From G963665185 sp049723905 (lineage in GTDB: Bacteria; Desulfobacterota; Desulfovibrionia; Desulfovibrionales; Desulfovibrionaceae): a stretch of DNA of 64,000 nt. The translations under genes and the position numbers were made by a program. The notes beneath the pieces are model-generated. The model was not told where the DNA came from, made no database searches, and saw only the letters and a list, made by a program, of their open reading frames with translations. Position 1 is the stretch's first letter. Every line of letters starts with the position of its first letter. Shown piece after piece: positions 34,853 to 44,244 of the stretch. The stretch is taken from contig NZ_JBJKFD010000001.1 in the NCBI RefSeq assembly GCF_049723905.1, forward strand, positions 620,001 to 684,000. Direction: 5' to 3'.

Positions 34853-35830
34853 ATGATTGGAAATATACTCAGGGATTTTGGAAAAAAGAACAGAACCGTT
34901 TCTTTGGTGGTTCTTTTCACACTGAGCAGCATCATCGCACCGTTGTCCACGGTGCCGGCCCAAACGGTTGATCGTATCGTTGCTGTTATAAACGGGAACA
35001 AGATAATCACTCAATACGACCTGAACCAAAAAATGCAGCCCTTGCTGGCTCGTTATGAGGGACAGGAACTGACCGTTGCCCAAAAAAAACAGCTTCTGGA
35101 CACCAAAAAGCAACTTCTTGACAGCATGGTCAATGATTACCTGCTCACCTCCGAGGCAAAAGCCCTTGGGCTGAGCGTTACCCAATCAGAACTTGAGAAT
35201 CAGATTAACCAAATCAAAAACTCCAATGGTATCACGGAAGAGATCCTGGAAGAGCAGTTGCGTCTGCAAAAGATGACCAGGGCTCAATATGAAGAAAACC
35301 TGAAGGACAGTATTCTCAGACACAGACTGCTGAGCCTGATGGTTGGACGCAAGGTCGTGGTTACAGACCAGGAAATTCAGGATTATTATAAGGCTCATAC
35401 AAAGGACTACGCCCAGGATAAGCAGGTCCACCTGGAGCTTCTGCTCTTGCCGCTTTCCGTGGACGCCATGGCGGTCCGCAAGGAATTAATTGATGGAAAG
35501 CTGACGTTTGAGCAGGCCATCAAAAAATATGCCACGAAACAGACTGCCGCCATGTGCGGTGACATGGGAAAATTGGACTGGAACGAACTCTCTCCGGACT
35601 GGAAGGCTCCTTTGGAGGACCTTAAGGCCGGAGATGTCAGTGTTCCTTTTCCCCTGTCGGGGCAGAATGCATTGCTTAAGTTGATCAGTGCTACTTCCAG
35701 TGAGGTCAAACCACTCTCGGAGGTACACGATGCAATATACGAGAGCATTAGCAAGCCCAAGTTTGAAAAGCTTTACGACGATTATCTGGCAAAGTTGCGC
35801 AACAAGGCCATTATCGACATCAAGCTGTAA
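34853..35830 (+). CDS. surA: Periplasmic chaperone/peptidyl-prolyl isomerase SurA
   Basis: A 325-residue exported protein with an N-terminal signal (hydrophobic VSLVVLFTLSSIIAPLSTVPAQ), the SurA N-domain (TVDRIVAVINGNKIITQYDL; LLDSMVNDYLLTSEAKALGL) and one parvulin domain at about 180-275 (QVHLELLLLPLSVDAMAVRK ... MCGDMGKLDWNELSPDW). It helps outer-membrane proteins fold on their way to BamA. I take the ATG at 34853; a TTG two codons earlier is possible. It lies 89 bases after the related lipoprotein gene and 48 bases before the rodZ-like gene. Confidence 0.9.
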   Translation: MIGNILRDFGKKNRTVSLVVLFTLSSIIAPLSTVPAQTVDRIVAVINGNKIITQYDLNQKMQPLLARYEGQELTVAQKKQLLDTKKQLLDSMVNDYLLTSEAKALGLSVTQSELENQINQIKNSNGITEEILEEQLRLQKMTRAQYEENLKDSILRHRLLSLMVGRKVVVTDQEIQDYYKAHTKDYAQDKQVHLELLLLPLSVDAMAVRKELIDGKLTFEQAIKKYATKQTAAMCGDMGKLDWNELSPDWKAPLEDLKAGDVSVPFPLSGQNALLKLISATSSEVKPLSEVHDAIYESISKPKFEKLYDDYLAKLRNKAIIDIKL

Positions 35831-35878
35831 TTGTTTCTCAGGCTATCAACCTTAAACTACATAGGCTGGAGAGAACAT

Positions 35879-36841
35879 ATGGATTTACGGGAGCTGGGGG
35901 TTCAGCTGAAAGAGCGTAGGGAGGCTCTAGGGCTGTCGTTGGATGAGGTCATCCAAAGTACGAAGATAAGTCGCCGGAACATATCCGCCATAGAAGAAGG
36001 CAATCGTGACGACCTTCCCCATCCCGTGTACTCCAAGGGATTTATAAAGAACTATGCCCGCCTTTTGTCCATGGATATGGACGAGGTGGAACGTATTCTG
36101 ACCCTGGAGTTCGCTGAGAGGGAGGAATCTCAGGCTGCCGCTGAAGAAGCGCTGGATGATCTGAAACGCGACATCCGCCTGCATGCTGACGCAGCCCGGA
36201 ATAAAAAGAAAAAAAGTTTGGGCCTGGCGGTATTTGTTGGACTGCTTCTGGTTGCAGCCATAGGTATCGGAGTCTGGTTGCTGCCTTCTTTACTGCCGGT
36301 TGAGACCCCTGTGCCAGCCCCCAACGCCGCGATTGTAACACCTGGAAACTCTGACGCCGATATTGCAGCTCCGTCTTTGAATTCTGTTGAAACGGGGAAC
36401 GGGGCGAGTGTGGATACTCCGTCCGATCACAATATGCTTCAAGATGAAGTACCCGCTGTCCCGGAAGAGACCAAAGACGGCGTAGTTGAAGAGCAGACGG
36501 CAGATTCCAATGTTATGGAAGAAGCTCCAGAAGAGATCTCCGAACAGGCACGTTCTGTTACGGAGTCTCAACACAACGTCGTAACAGAACATGGACTGAC
36601 CAGTCCGGCCGCTAATCATGTCACGATTCATGCCAGAGAAAAATGCTGGCTGCAGGCGATAGCGGACGACGCCCATACACGTGAAGTGTTTTTGCAGCCT
36701 GGCGATCAGGTTGTGTTGAATTTTGATAAGAGTATGGTGGTCAAGCTGGGCAATGGTGGCGGAGTTGATGTAACCTATGACGGCAAGCCCATAGAAACAG
36801 GTGTACCTTCCGGTTCTGTCAAGACCCTTACCTTTCCCTGA
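35879..36841 (+). CDS. RodZ-like protein (HTH - membrane helix - DUF4115)
   Basis: A 320-residue protein with the RodZ layout: a Cro-type helix-turn-helix (DLRELGVQLKERREALGLSL, residues 2-21, and on to about 70), a basic stretch (NKKKKS), one membrane helix at about 113-135 (LGLAVFVGLLLVAAIGIGVW), an acidic low-complexity periplasmic linker, and a C-terminal beta-domain (VTIHAREKCWLQAIADD ... FLQPGDQVVLNF). RodZ links MreB to the cell-wall elongation machinery; mreB is at 60944. The start at 35879 has GGAG close upstream; the frame is open 48 bases further but encodes nothing family-like. Confidence 0.87.
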   Translation: MDLRELGVQLKERREALGLSLDEVIQSTKISRRNISAIEEGNRDDLPHPVYSKGFIKNYARLLSMDMDEVERILTLEFAEREESQAAAEEALDDLKRDIRLHADAARNKKKKSLGLAVFVGLLLVAAIGIGVWLLPSLLPVETPVPAPNAAIVTPGNSDADIAAPSLNSVETGNGASVDTPSDHNMLQDEVPAVPEETKDGVVEEQTADSNVMEEAPEEISEQARSVTESQHNVVTEHGLTSPAANHVTIHAREKCWLQAIADDAHTREVFLQPGDQVVLNFDKSMVVKLGNGGGVDVTYDGKPIETGVPSGSVKTLTFP

Positions 36842-36982
36842 TTACACGCGTTAGCAAAACGGCAACTCCAAAAGTACGCCGGGAAAACGAGGCAGGGCAG
36901 AACAAAACTCCTGTCCGTTTCCCGGCATTTGCATATCTTTCACGACTGCGTGGACCGGTTGTTCAAACCGTAGCGATTCATC

Positions 36983-37720
36983 ATGGAATTCACTGAAGAC
37001 GTCTGCATTTTCAAGGTCGGTCTGTTCAAAGAAAACGATCTGTGGGTACGCTATCTGTCCCCCACCAAGGGAGTATTGACTTCGTTCGCTTTTGGCGGAG
37101 CAGTCAGCCGCAAACGTTTCAGTGGGTGCTTGGATGCCTTGAACATAGTGCGGGTCCATGTAAAATCTTCCAAAGAAGGCAGATATCTGCAGCTTAACGA
37201 AGGTACCTTGCTCCATCGGCATGGAGACATCGCACGGGATTTGAAACGGTTGGGCATGGCCGTTAACTGCATTCAATTCACCGAATATGTCCAGGCCGGA
37301 CCGGACAATGCGTCGGCTGCATATAGTCTGTTGGTGGAGTCGTTGGCCGTGCTGGAGGCGGAAGAAATCCCTCCGGAAGGCTTCCCCTTGTTCTACAGGG
37401 CCAAAATGGCGTTTGAACAGGGGTATATGCCGGAACTCAATACTTGCCATGTTTGCGGTCAGGAGATACATCAAAAAACCCCCTCGCACTTTAAAATTGA
37501 TCAGGGGATTGTTTCGTGTTGCCAGTGCGGCATGAAGGGCGGACTCACCTTGTCCGTTTGTGGACAGGCAGTCGACGCTTTGAGATTTTTGGCCATCAGC
37601 AGACCCGGCGACTGGAAGGGGCTGACACTTGCTCCGGCAGCGAAAAGCGACGTGTTCCGGCTTATTGATGGATTTTTGGAATACCATCTGGGGAGAGGCC
37701 GCACTGCCGGCTGTTTTTAA
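36983..37720 (+). CDS. recO: DNA repair protein RecO
   Basis: A 245-residue recombination mediator. The N-terminal OB-fold shows GLFKENDLWVRYLSPTKGVLTSFAFGG, and the middle is helical. A zinc site is formed by CHVCGQ (about 152-157) and CCQCG (about 177-181), present in many RecO proteins though lost in E. coli. It works with RecF/RecR to load RecA on SSB-coated DNA. The next gene, glyQ, starts 28 bases downstream. Confidence 0.9.
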   Translation: MEFTEDVCIFKVGLFKENDLWVRYLSPTKGVLTSFAFGGAVSRKRFSGCLDALNIVRVHVKSSKEGRYLQLNEGTLLHRHGDIARDLKRLGMAVNCIQFTEYVQAGPDNASAAYSLLVESLAVLEAEEIPPEGFPLFYRAKMAFEQGYMPELNTCHVCGQEIHQKTPSHFKIDQGIVSCCQCGMKGGLTLSVCGQAVDALRFLAISRPGDWKGLTLAPAAKSDVFRLIDGFLEYHLGRGRTAGCF

Positions 37721-37748
37721 TTTTTCCAGACAAACACGGGGTTAAGGC

Positions 37749-38636
37749 ATGACCTTTCAAAACGTGATTCTCACCTTGCAACGGTTCTGGTCCGACTACG
37801 GATGCCTGATCGGTATGCCGGTCGATATTGAGGTTGGCGCGGGTACCTTCAACCCGCATACCTTTTTGCGGGTAATCGGTCCCGAGCCATGGAATGTGGC
37901 ATACGTAGAGCCATCTCGCAGGCCTACCGATGGCCGTTACGGCGAAAATCCCAACCGGTTGCAGCATTATTTTCAATTTCAGGTCATTCTCAAGCCTTCC
38001 CCGGAAGATGTTCAGGATCTGTACTTGAAGAGTTTGACCGCTATTGGGTTAAATCCTGCCCAGCACGACATCCGCTTTGTGGAAGATGACTGGGAATCTC
38101 CCACGCTTGGCGCTTGGGGGCTGGGATGGGAAGTTTGGCTGGATGGCATGGAGATCACTCAGTTCACCTATTTTCAGCAGGTTGGCGGAATTGATCTCAA
38201 GCCCGTAAGCGTTGAAATTACTTATGGTTTGGAACGCATCGGCATGTATCTGCAGGGGAAAGAGTCGGTCTACGACCTGGCCTGGAACGACAAAGTCACC
38301 TATGGTCAGATTTATCATCAAAACGAAGTTGAACAGTCTCGCTACAACTTTGAAGAAAGCAACGCTTCCATGTTGCTGGGCATGTTCGATTCGTTCGAGG
38401 CTGAATGTTTGCGTCTGTGCGAAGAAGGCCTTCCCTGGCCTGCATATGATTACTGCCTGAAGTGTTCGCATACGTTCAACCTGTTGGATGCTCGCGGTGC
38501 CATATCCATTACGGAACGCACAGGCTATATTGGTCGTGTTCGCAATCTGGCAAGCCGCGTGGCCCGTCTTTATTCGGAACAGCGGGCCGAATTCGGTCAT
38601 CCCATGCTTAATTCCGACAGCAACGCCAAAGGATAA
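37749..38636 (+). CDS. glyQ: Glycyl-tRNA synthetase alpha subunit
   Basis: A 295-residue catalytic subunit of the bacterial alpha2beta2 GlyRS: MTFQNVILTLQRFWSDYGCL at the N-terminus, GAGTFNPHTFLRVIGPEPWN, YVEPSRRPTDGRYGENPNRL and FTYFQQVGGIDLKPVSVEIT are all close to the family consensus. It pairs with glyS, which starts 8 bases after its stop. Confidence 0.97.
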   Translation: MTFQNVILTLQRFWSDYGCLIGMPVDIEVGAGTFNPHTFLRVIGPEPWNVAYVEPSRRPTDGRYGENPNRLQHYFQFQVILKPSPEDVQDLYLKSLTAIGLNPAQHDIRFVEDDWESPTLGAWGLGWEVWLDGMEITQFTYFQQVGGIDLKPVSVEITYGLERIGMYLQGKESVYDLAWNDKVTYGQIYHQNEVEQSRYNFEESNASMLLGMFDSFEAECLRLCEEGLPWPAYDYCLKCSHTFNLLDARGAISITERTGYIGRVRNLASRVARLYSEQRAEFGHPMLNSDSNAKG

Positions 38637-38644
38637 GTAACGTC

Positions 38645-40738
38645 ATGCCTCAATTTGTACTTGAAATCGGCACGGAAGAAATGCCCGCTCGTTTTGTGCC
38701 CAGCCTGGCTGAGGAACTCGAAGGGCTGTTTCGTACGGAACTGGAGCTGGCCAAGCTGGACTTTGGCAAGGTCTGGAGTTTTGCCACACCTCGCCGTATT
38801 GCTGTAAACGTCATGGACTTGGCAAGTAAACAACGGGTGGAGGAGGAGTTGGTCACCGGTCCTCCCAAACGTATTGCCATTGGTGAAGACGGTACTCCGA
38901 CCAAAGCCGGACTTGGGTTTGCCAAAAGCCAGGGCGTGGAATTTTCCGACATCTTCATTACGGATACGGGAAAGGGTGAGTATCTTGCTCTGCACAAACA
39001 GACGGGCGGAAAAGATGCACTCTCTGTTTTGCCAGAAATTTGCGTAGCCATCATTTCCAGACTTTCCTTCCCCAAGAAAATGCATTGGGCGGATGGAGAC
39101 TTCACTTTTGGACGGCCGCTCCGGTGGATTCTGGCTTTGCTGGATGACCGGGTTGTGCCGTTTACGGTGGGCGATGTCACGTCCGGGCGTGAGACTTGGG
39201 GCCATAGAATTCTTGGAGCCGGTCCGTTTGAGGCTGCCGATCCCGAGGCGTATTTTGCAGCCCTCCGTGAACAAAGCGGCGTACTCATCGCCGTTGATGA
39301 CCGTAAAGCTGCCATTCATTCTGAAGGTGACCGGCTGGCTGACGCTGTTGGCGGCAAAATCGTCTGGAAAGACAGCTTGATGGACGAAGTCGCCAACCTT
39401 GTTGAGCATCCCAAGGCAATTCTTGGGCACATTGATCCTATCTATTTGGAACTTCCGCGCGAGACGCTGCTGACCAGCATGGAGTCTCATCAGAAGAGTT
39501 TCGGTGTGGAAGATCAGAATGGTGCCCTGTTGCCGTACTTTCTCACCGTCCTGAACATTACTCCACCGGACGAAGATCTGGTGCGTAAAGGGTGGGAAAG
39601 GGTTTTGAAAGCCCGTCTGGAAGATGCCAGATTCTTCTGGCGGGCTGACCTGAAAATGGACTTCGAGAGCTGGCGTTCCAAACTGGATAAGGTCACTTTC
39701 CTGGCTCCTCTGGGGAGCATGGGGGCCAAGGCGGACAGGCTGGAGAAGCTCTGTGGAACACTTGCCGAAAAACTTCTTCCCGACGCAACGGAAAGCATGG
39801 TCCAGGCTGGCCGTTACGCCAAGTGCGATCTTGTCTCCGAGATGGTGAACGAATTTGATTCTCTGCAGGGAAAAATGGGCGGAATATACGCGCGCAAATG
39901 TGGCATGGACGAAACCGTTGCCCAAGCTCTGTACGAGCAATACTTGCCCGCAGGTCCTGATTCTCCCGTACCTTCTTCCATGTCGGGAGCACTTCTGTCC
40001 ATGGCAGACAAAGCCGATACATTGGCAGGTTGCTTTGGGCTCAATATGATTCCTACCGGCGGTGCCGACCCCTACGCTTTGCGTCGCAATGCCTTGGGAA
40101 TTATCCGTATTGTTCTGGAGCATGGTTTGCGCTTGAACCTGAGCACATTGCTCGAAAAGGCTCAGGCTGCTTATGCAGAAGATATAAAGTGGAAAATATC
40201 TGCCAAGGAAGTCCATGAAAAGCTTATGGATTTCTTTGCCCAGCGCCTCAAGGCCTTTTATACGGGAAAAGGATATTCCACGTTAGTTGTTGAAGCGTGT
40301 CTTGGTGCTGGATTCGACGACCTCCATGCCTTGAATGGGCGCATTGAAGCTGTGGAAGAATTCAGCAAGGAAGAAGGATTTGAGGCCGCAGTATTGACCT
40401 TTAAACGAGCCGCCAACATCATCCGCAAGCAGGGTGAGGAAGCCGGAGTTGTTCTGAACGGAAAATTCGACCCTCTGCGTTTTGAAGAAGCTGCAGAGAG
40501 GTCTCTTGCTGCCGTTCTGGAAGAATCTGCTCCGCGCTTCAAGCGTTATGCTGCTGCGGAACAGTACTCTGATATGCTTGGTGAGCTGACCATTCTTCGT
40601 CCACATGTCGATTCTTTTTTCGACAACGTTATGGTTATGTGCGAAGATATGAAACTTAGGAATAACCGACTGAATTTATTGCAATCCCTTGTTGGGATGC
40701 TTGGTCGTTTGGCAGATTTCAACGCCTTGCAAGTTTAA
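38645..40738 (+). CDS. glyS: Glycyl-tRNA synthetase beta subunit
   Basis: A 697-residue tRNA-binding subunit of the heterotetrameric GlyRS. MPQFVLEIGTEEMPARFVPS is the conserved N-terminus. MHWADGDFTFGRPLRWILAL and FLTVLNITPPDEDLVRKGWE-type segments follow in the middle, then an HD-like part. The C-terminal anticodon-binding domain ends FDNVMVMCEDMKLRNNRLNL and LLGxL-type residues. A long frame also stays open on the opposite strand here, but it matches nothing. Confidence 0.97.
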   Translation: MPQFVLEIGTEEMPARFVPSLAEELEGLFRTELELAKLDFGKVWSFATPRRIAVNVMDLASKQRVEEELVTGPPKRIAIGEDGTPTKAGLGFAKSQGVEFSDIFITDTGKGEYLALHKQTGGKDALSVLPEICVAIISRLSFPKKMHWADGDFTFGRPLRWILALLDDRVVPFTVGDVTSGRETWGHRILGAGPFEAADPEAYFAALREQSGVLIAVDDRKAAIHSEGDRLADAVGGKIVWKDSLMDEVANLVEHPKAILGHIDPIYLELPRETLLTSMESHQKSFGVEDQNGALLPYFLTVLNITPPDEDLVRKGWERVLKARLEDARFFWRADLKMDFESWRSKLDKVTFLAPLGSMGAKADRLEKLCGTLAEKLLPDATESMVQAGRYAKCDLVSEMVNEFDSLQGKMGGIYARKCGMDETVAQALYEQYLPAGPDSPVPSSMSGALLSMADKADTLAGCFGLNMIPTGGADPYALRRNALGIIRIVLEHGLRLNLSTLLEKAQAAYAEDIKWKISAKEVHEKLMDFFAQRLKAFYTGKGYSTLVVEACLGAGFDDLHALNGRIEAVEEFSKEEGFEAAVLTFKRAANIIRKQGEEAGVVLNGKFDPLRFEEAAERSLAAVLEESAPRFKRYAAAEQYSDMLGELTILRPHVDSFFDNVMVMCEDMKLRNNRLNLLQSLVGMLGRLADFNALQV

Positions 40739-40756
40739 AAAATATCAACTTGCGGC

Positions 40757-40785
40757 TTGACAGTCTGGGCGATGAGGGGTATGGA
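40757..40785 (+). promoter_or_regulatory. Sigma-70 promoter of rpsT
   Basis: A perfect -35 TTGACA (40757-40762), a 17-bp spacer and TATGGA (40780-40785) lie about 56 bases upstream of the rpsT start, between glyS and rpsT. This gives the ribosomal protein gene its own promoter. Confidence 0.65.
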
Positions 40786-40840
40786 CCTCGCTTCGACCCG
40801 TTAGGAAAAAGAAACGAGAAGACATACAGGAGTCATAGTT

Positions 40841-41104
40841 TTGGCCAATCACAAGTCTGAAATTAAAAGGCACAAGCAGAGCCTTAAGCGTCGCGCACGC
40901 AACCGCGCAATGAAGACCAGAATCAAAAACGTCGTAAAGACTGTACGCGAAGCTGTCTCTGCCGGAGACAAGGACGCTGCTTCCACCGCTTTGCAGCAAG
41001 CCACGTCCGTACTGGACAAGGCTGCTGGTAAAAAGGTCATTCATTGGCGTAATGCGGGCCGTAAGGTTTCCCGCCTGAACGCTGCTGTAAATAGCCTTTC
41101 CTAG
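40841..41104 (+). CDS. rpsT: 30S ribosomal protein S20
   Basis: An 87-residue, lysine/arginine-rich S20: ANHKSEIKRHKQSLKRRARN at the N-terminus and NAGRKVSRLNAAVNSL at the C-terminus. It binds 16S rRNA at the base of the body. The start codon is TTG behind CAGGAG; E. coli rpsT also uses a UUG start that is part of its autoregulation, so translational self-control may be shared. It has its own promoter and terminator. Confidence 0.97.
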   Translation: MANHKSEIKRHKQSLKRRARNRAMKTRIKNVVKTVREAVSAGDKDAASTALQQATSVLDKAAGKKVIHWRNAGRKVSRLNAAVNSLS

Positions 41105-41124
41105 CGGTTTCCATTCGGCATTTC

Positions 41125-41160
41125 AAGCCCGCTGCGCTGTAGCGTATGCGGGCTTTTTTT
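41125..41160 (+). terminator. Intrinsic terminator of rpsT
   Basis: AAGCCCGC ... GCGGGCTT followed by six or more T, 21 bases after the rpsT stop. Confidence 0.85.
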
Positions 41161-41360
41161 CGTGGTCGATGTCCTCCCCGTCCATAAATGCTTTCCTTAT
41201 CCGGAAGAGTCTGGACGAAGCATCAAAAATCAGCGACTATTCCCGGCGATTTAAAAATTGCCGAAAGCATGGGGTGCCGCAAGGCATCCTGTCGGGCCTG
41301 GACGGACTTTTTCCCAAAAGCCCGAGTTGACTTACAACCCGAGTGGGAGTTGAAGCAAGC

Positions 41361-42725
41361 GTGCGTATTATCATTGTGGGAGCCGGAGAGGTCGGCTTTC
41401 ATATCGCGGAAAAGTTGGTCACGGAAAACAAGGATGTTGTCGTTATCGACATGAATCCTGCAGCGTTACGGCGCGTAAACGAACACTTGGATGTCCAGAC
41501 CATTGAAGGATCGGGGTCAAGTCCAAAAGTTTTAGAGGATGCGGGCATTGTCAATGCCGACATCATGCTCGCCGTAACCGATTCGGATGAAACCAATCTG
41601 ATAGCCTGTTTTTTCGCAAATGCTTTGGATTCAAATGTTACCAAAGTAGCCCGAATTCGTAACGAGGAGTATACGACCTATCAGGATGCCCTGGCTCGTA
41701 ATATTCTTAACATCAGCATGGTCATCAATCCCGAGATAGAAACCGTCAAATCTATTCTGCATCAGATAAAATATCCAGGGGCGCTGGAAATCAATGCATT
41801 TGCCGATGGCCGCATTCTCATGGCCGGGGTCAAATTGGTAGATGGCAGCCCCTTGGACGGCGTTTCCCTGATGAGCCTGCCTAAACTCCTCGGCGGGCTG
41901 CGCCTTATTATTGGTGGTATTGTACGCAATGATACTCTGATCATCCCTACTGGAGGCGATGAACTGCGGCGGGAGGATATTGTTTATTTTGTTTGTGAGA
42001 AGGATGAGTTGAGGCAGGCCCTGGGGCTTTTCGGTGCCGCAAGCAAACCTTTTCGAAATATCCTCATCATAGGTGGTGGTAATATCGGTTTTCGTCTGGC
42101 GCAACATCTCGACCAAGGGCAATACCACGTGAAGCTGGTCGAGAATAATGATGACAGAAGCCAACTCCTTTCTGCAGATCTCAATAGAGCTGTGGTGCTG
42201 CAAGGCGATGGGACAGACCAGGAGTTGCTTCAGGAAGAAAATGTTGGACAAATGGACTTGGTCATTGCCCTGACAGGGGATGACGAAACAAATGTGCTGT
42301 CCTGCCTCCTGGCCAAACGGCTCGGTGCTGGTGAAACCATTGCGCGGGTAAACAAATTTCCTTACATTCCGGTTATTCAAGCAATTGGAATCGAACATAC
42401 AGTCAGTACACGGCTGTCAGCCATCAACTCCATTCTTCACTCCATACGACGCGGCAAAGTTATTTCCACCGTGGCAATCAAAGGCACGGGGGCCGAGGTC
42501 ATGGAGGCCATCGCACAGGAAAACTCCGATATAGTGGGAATGCCCATCAAGGATATGGATTTTCCCAAAGGGGCGCTGATACTCTGCATCATCCGTGGGG
42601 AGGAAGTCATCATCCCCACCGGCGATTTTATTATCGAGCCTTTGGACCGTATCCTCATCCTTTCCACCAGCGCAGCCATTCCCCGAGTGGAAAAGGCCCT
42701 GATGGTCAAGCTGGAGTTCTTCTAG
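41361..42725 (+). CDS. trkA: Trk potassium uptake regulatory subunit TrkA
   Basis: A 454-residue cytoplasmic gating protein with two RCK modules: first Rossmann motif IIIVGAGEVGFHIAEKL at the N-terminus, second NILIIGGGNIGFRLAQHL at about residue 232. Each is followed by a TrkA-C domain. I take the GTG at 41361 (GGGAG 11 bases upstream); a GTG at 41343 would add six residues. It binds NAD(H)/ATP and controls TrkH, whose gene starts one base after its stop. Confidence 0.93.
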   Translation: MRIIIVGAGEVGFHIAEKLVTENKDVVVIDMNPAALRRVNEHLDVQTIEGSGSSPKVLEDAGIVNADIMLAVTDSDETNLIACFFANALDSNVTKVARIRNEEYTTYQDALARNILNISMVINPEIETVKSILHQIKYPGALEINAFADGRILMAGVKLVDGSPLDGVSLMSLPKLLGGLRLIIGGIVRNDTLIIPTGGDELRREDIVYFVCEKDELRQALGLFGAASKPFRNILIIGGGNIGFRLAQHLDQGQYHVKLVENNDDRSQLLSADLNRAVVLQGDGTDQELLQEENVGQMDLVIALTGDDETNVLSCLLAKRLGAGETIARVNKFPYIPVIQAIGIEHTVSTRLSAINSILHSIRRGKVISTVAIKGTGAEVMEAIAQENSDIVGMPIKDMDFPKGALILCIIRGEEVIIPTGDFIIEPLDRILILSTSAAIPRVEKALMVKLEFF

Positions 42726-42726
42726 T

Positions 42727-44175
42727 ATGCGTTGGCGTTATATCGCCCACATTATCGGAGCCCTGACTTTTTGCGTCGGGCTATGCATGATTTTCCCGAT
42801 CTTGTTTTCCATGTACTACCGGGAAGGGGGACTGGGGCCCATGGTAGAGTCCATGGGCATCACCCTTGGGGCCGGATTCTGCCTTTTCTTTGGGTTCCGT
42901 AATGTTAACAAGTCCCTGCCCATGAATCATCGGGAAGGAATGGCCATTACAGCTTTGGGGTGGGCAGCTGCAGGTATTTTCGGAGCCTTGCCGTTCTACC
43001 TCAGTGGGCAGTTTGGCGGAATCTCCAACTGTGTTTTTGAATCTTTTTCGGGATTCACAACAACTGGATCTTCTATCCTGACCGACATAGAGAGTGTGTC
43101 CAAAGGACTCCTGTTCTGGCGTAGCCTGACCCACTGGCTTGGCGGAATGGGGATAATCGTTCTTTCACTGGCCATTCTTCCTTTTCTCGGCGTTGGTGGA
43201 ATGCAGCTTTACAAGGCGGAAGTTCCCGGTCCTGTTCCGGATAAGCTCAAACCCCGCATCAAGGATACCGCCATGGTGTTGTGGAAGGTCTATGTCCTTA
43301 TCTCCGGAGTGCTTACCATATTGTTGATGCTCGGGGGCATGGATTTATTCGATGCCCTTTGTCACACCTTTGGGACCATGGCTACTGGGGGATTTTCCAC
43401 AAAAAACGTGTCCATAGCTCATTACGGCCCTTACATTCAGTATGTAATTACAATTTTCATGCTGGTGGCAGGGATCAACTTTTCTTTGCACTTCCGGCTG
43501 CTGCAGGGGAAACCACTGGCTCTCTGGCGTGATCCGGAGTGTAGAACTTTTCTTATTTTTTTTGGTGTGGTAACCCTGATCATTATGATCTGCATTCTCG
43601 GTACACACTTGGAAAATTTTCCTTCCGCCTTTCGCCTCGCCTCGTTTCAGGTCGCCTCAATTCTCACTACAACAGGCTATGCTACTGCGGATTATGAAGT
43701 GTGGCCGCCGTTAACCCAATGCCTGCTGTTGTTCTGCATGTTTGTAGGCGGCTGTGCCGGGTCGACTGGCGGCGGCATGAAGGTCATGCGCCTGATGCTG
43801 TTGGCAAAGTCCTCATACAATGAACTCTTGCGGCTTATTCATCCACGCGCTGTTTTTCATGTAAAGTTTGGAAAGAGGGTGGTCCCAGGCGACGTGCTTT
43901 CCGGAGTCTGGGGGTTCTTTGCTCTCTGGCTCGGACTGTTTTTTCTTGGAGTTTTCGCGGTAAGCGCCACAGGCGTTGACGTCCTTACGTCGTTCGGTGC
44001 CGCCCTGGCCTGCATAGGAAATATAGGCCCTGGGGTGGGGCTTGTCGGTCCTACGGAAAACTACGCTTTTATGCCAGAGTTTGCCAAATGGGTATTGGTG
44101 GTGCTCATGGTTTTGGGACGGCTTGAAATCTACACAATCATGGTACTTTTTGTTCCTGAGTTTTGGCGCAAATAG
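42727..44175 (+). CDS. trkH: Trk potassium channel subunit TrkH
   Basis: A 482-residue membrane protein of the TrkH/KtrB superfamily with about ten hydrophobic helices and four pore-loop motifs, including ESFSGFTTTGSSIL, FGTMATGGFSTKN, SILTTTGYATADYE and ALACIGNIGPGVG. These contain the filter-like glycines. It carries K+ into the cell under TrkA control. Confidence 0.95.
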   Translation: MRWRYIAHIIGALTFCVGLCMIFPILFSMYYREGGLGPMVESMGITLGAGFCLFFGFRNVNKSLPMNHREGMAITALGWAAAGIFGALPFYLSGQFGGISNCVFESFSGFTTTGSSILTDIESVSKGLLFWRSLTHWLGGMGIIVLSLAILPFLGVGGMQLYKAEVPGPVPDKLKPRIKDTAMVLWKVYVLISGVLTILLMLGGMDLFDALCHTFGTMATGGFSTKNVSIAHYGPYIQYVITIFMLVAGINFSLHFRLLQGKPLALWRDPECRTFLIFFGVVTLIIMICILGTHLENFPSAFRLASFQVASILTTTGYATADYEVWPPLTQCLLLFCMFVGGCAGSTGGGMKVMRLMLLAKSSYNELLRLIHPRAVFHVKFGKRVVPGDVLSGVWGFFALWLGLFFLGVFAVSATGVDVLTSFGAALACIGNIGPGVGLVGPTENYAFMPEFAKWVLVVLMVLGRLEIYTIMVLFVPEFWRK

Positions 44176-44183
44176 TTTTTTGC

Positions 44184-44219
44184 ATAAAAAAACGCCGACA
44201 GCATTACGCTGTCGGCGTC
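44184..44219 (-). terminator. Terminator of the TPR gene, convergent with trkH
   Basis: GACGCCGACAGC-GTAAT-GCTGTCGGCGT on the minus strand, followed by seven T. It lies 26 bases beyond the TPR gene stop and close to the trkH stop. It is a good terminator for the minus strand; the plus strand has no U-tract. Confidence 0.82.
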
Positions 44220-44244
44220 AGAGGACTCTCTCATCTAATAAAAT

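Noticed and set aside
38597..40216. A 539-codon minus-strand frame opposite glyQ/glyS
   Set aside because: The plus strand matches GlyRS beta along its whole length; the antisense product is low in plausible domain structure.
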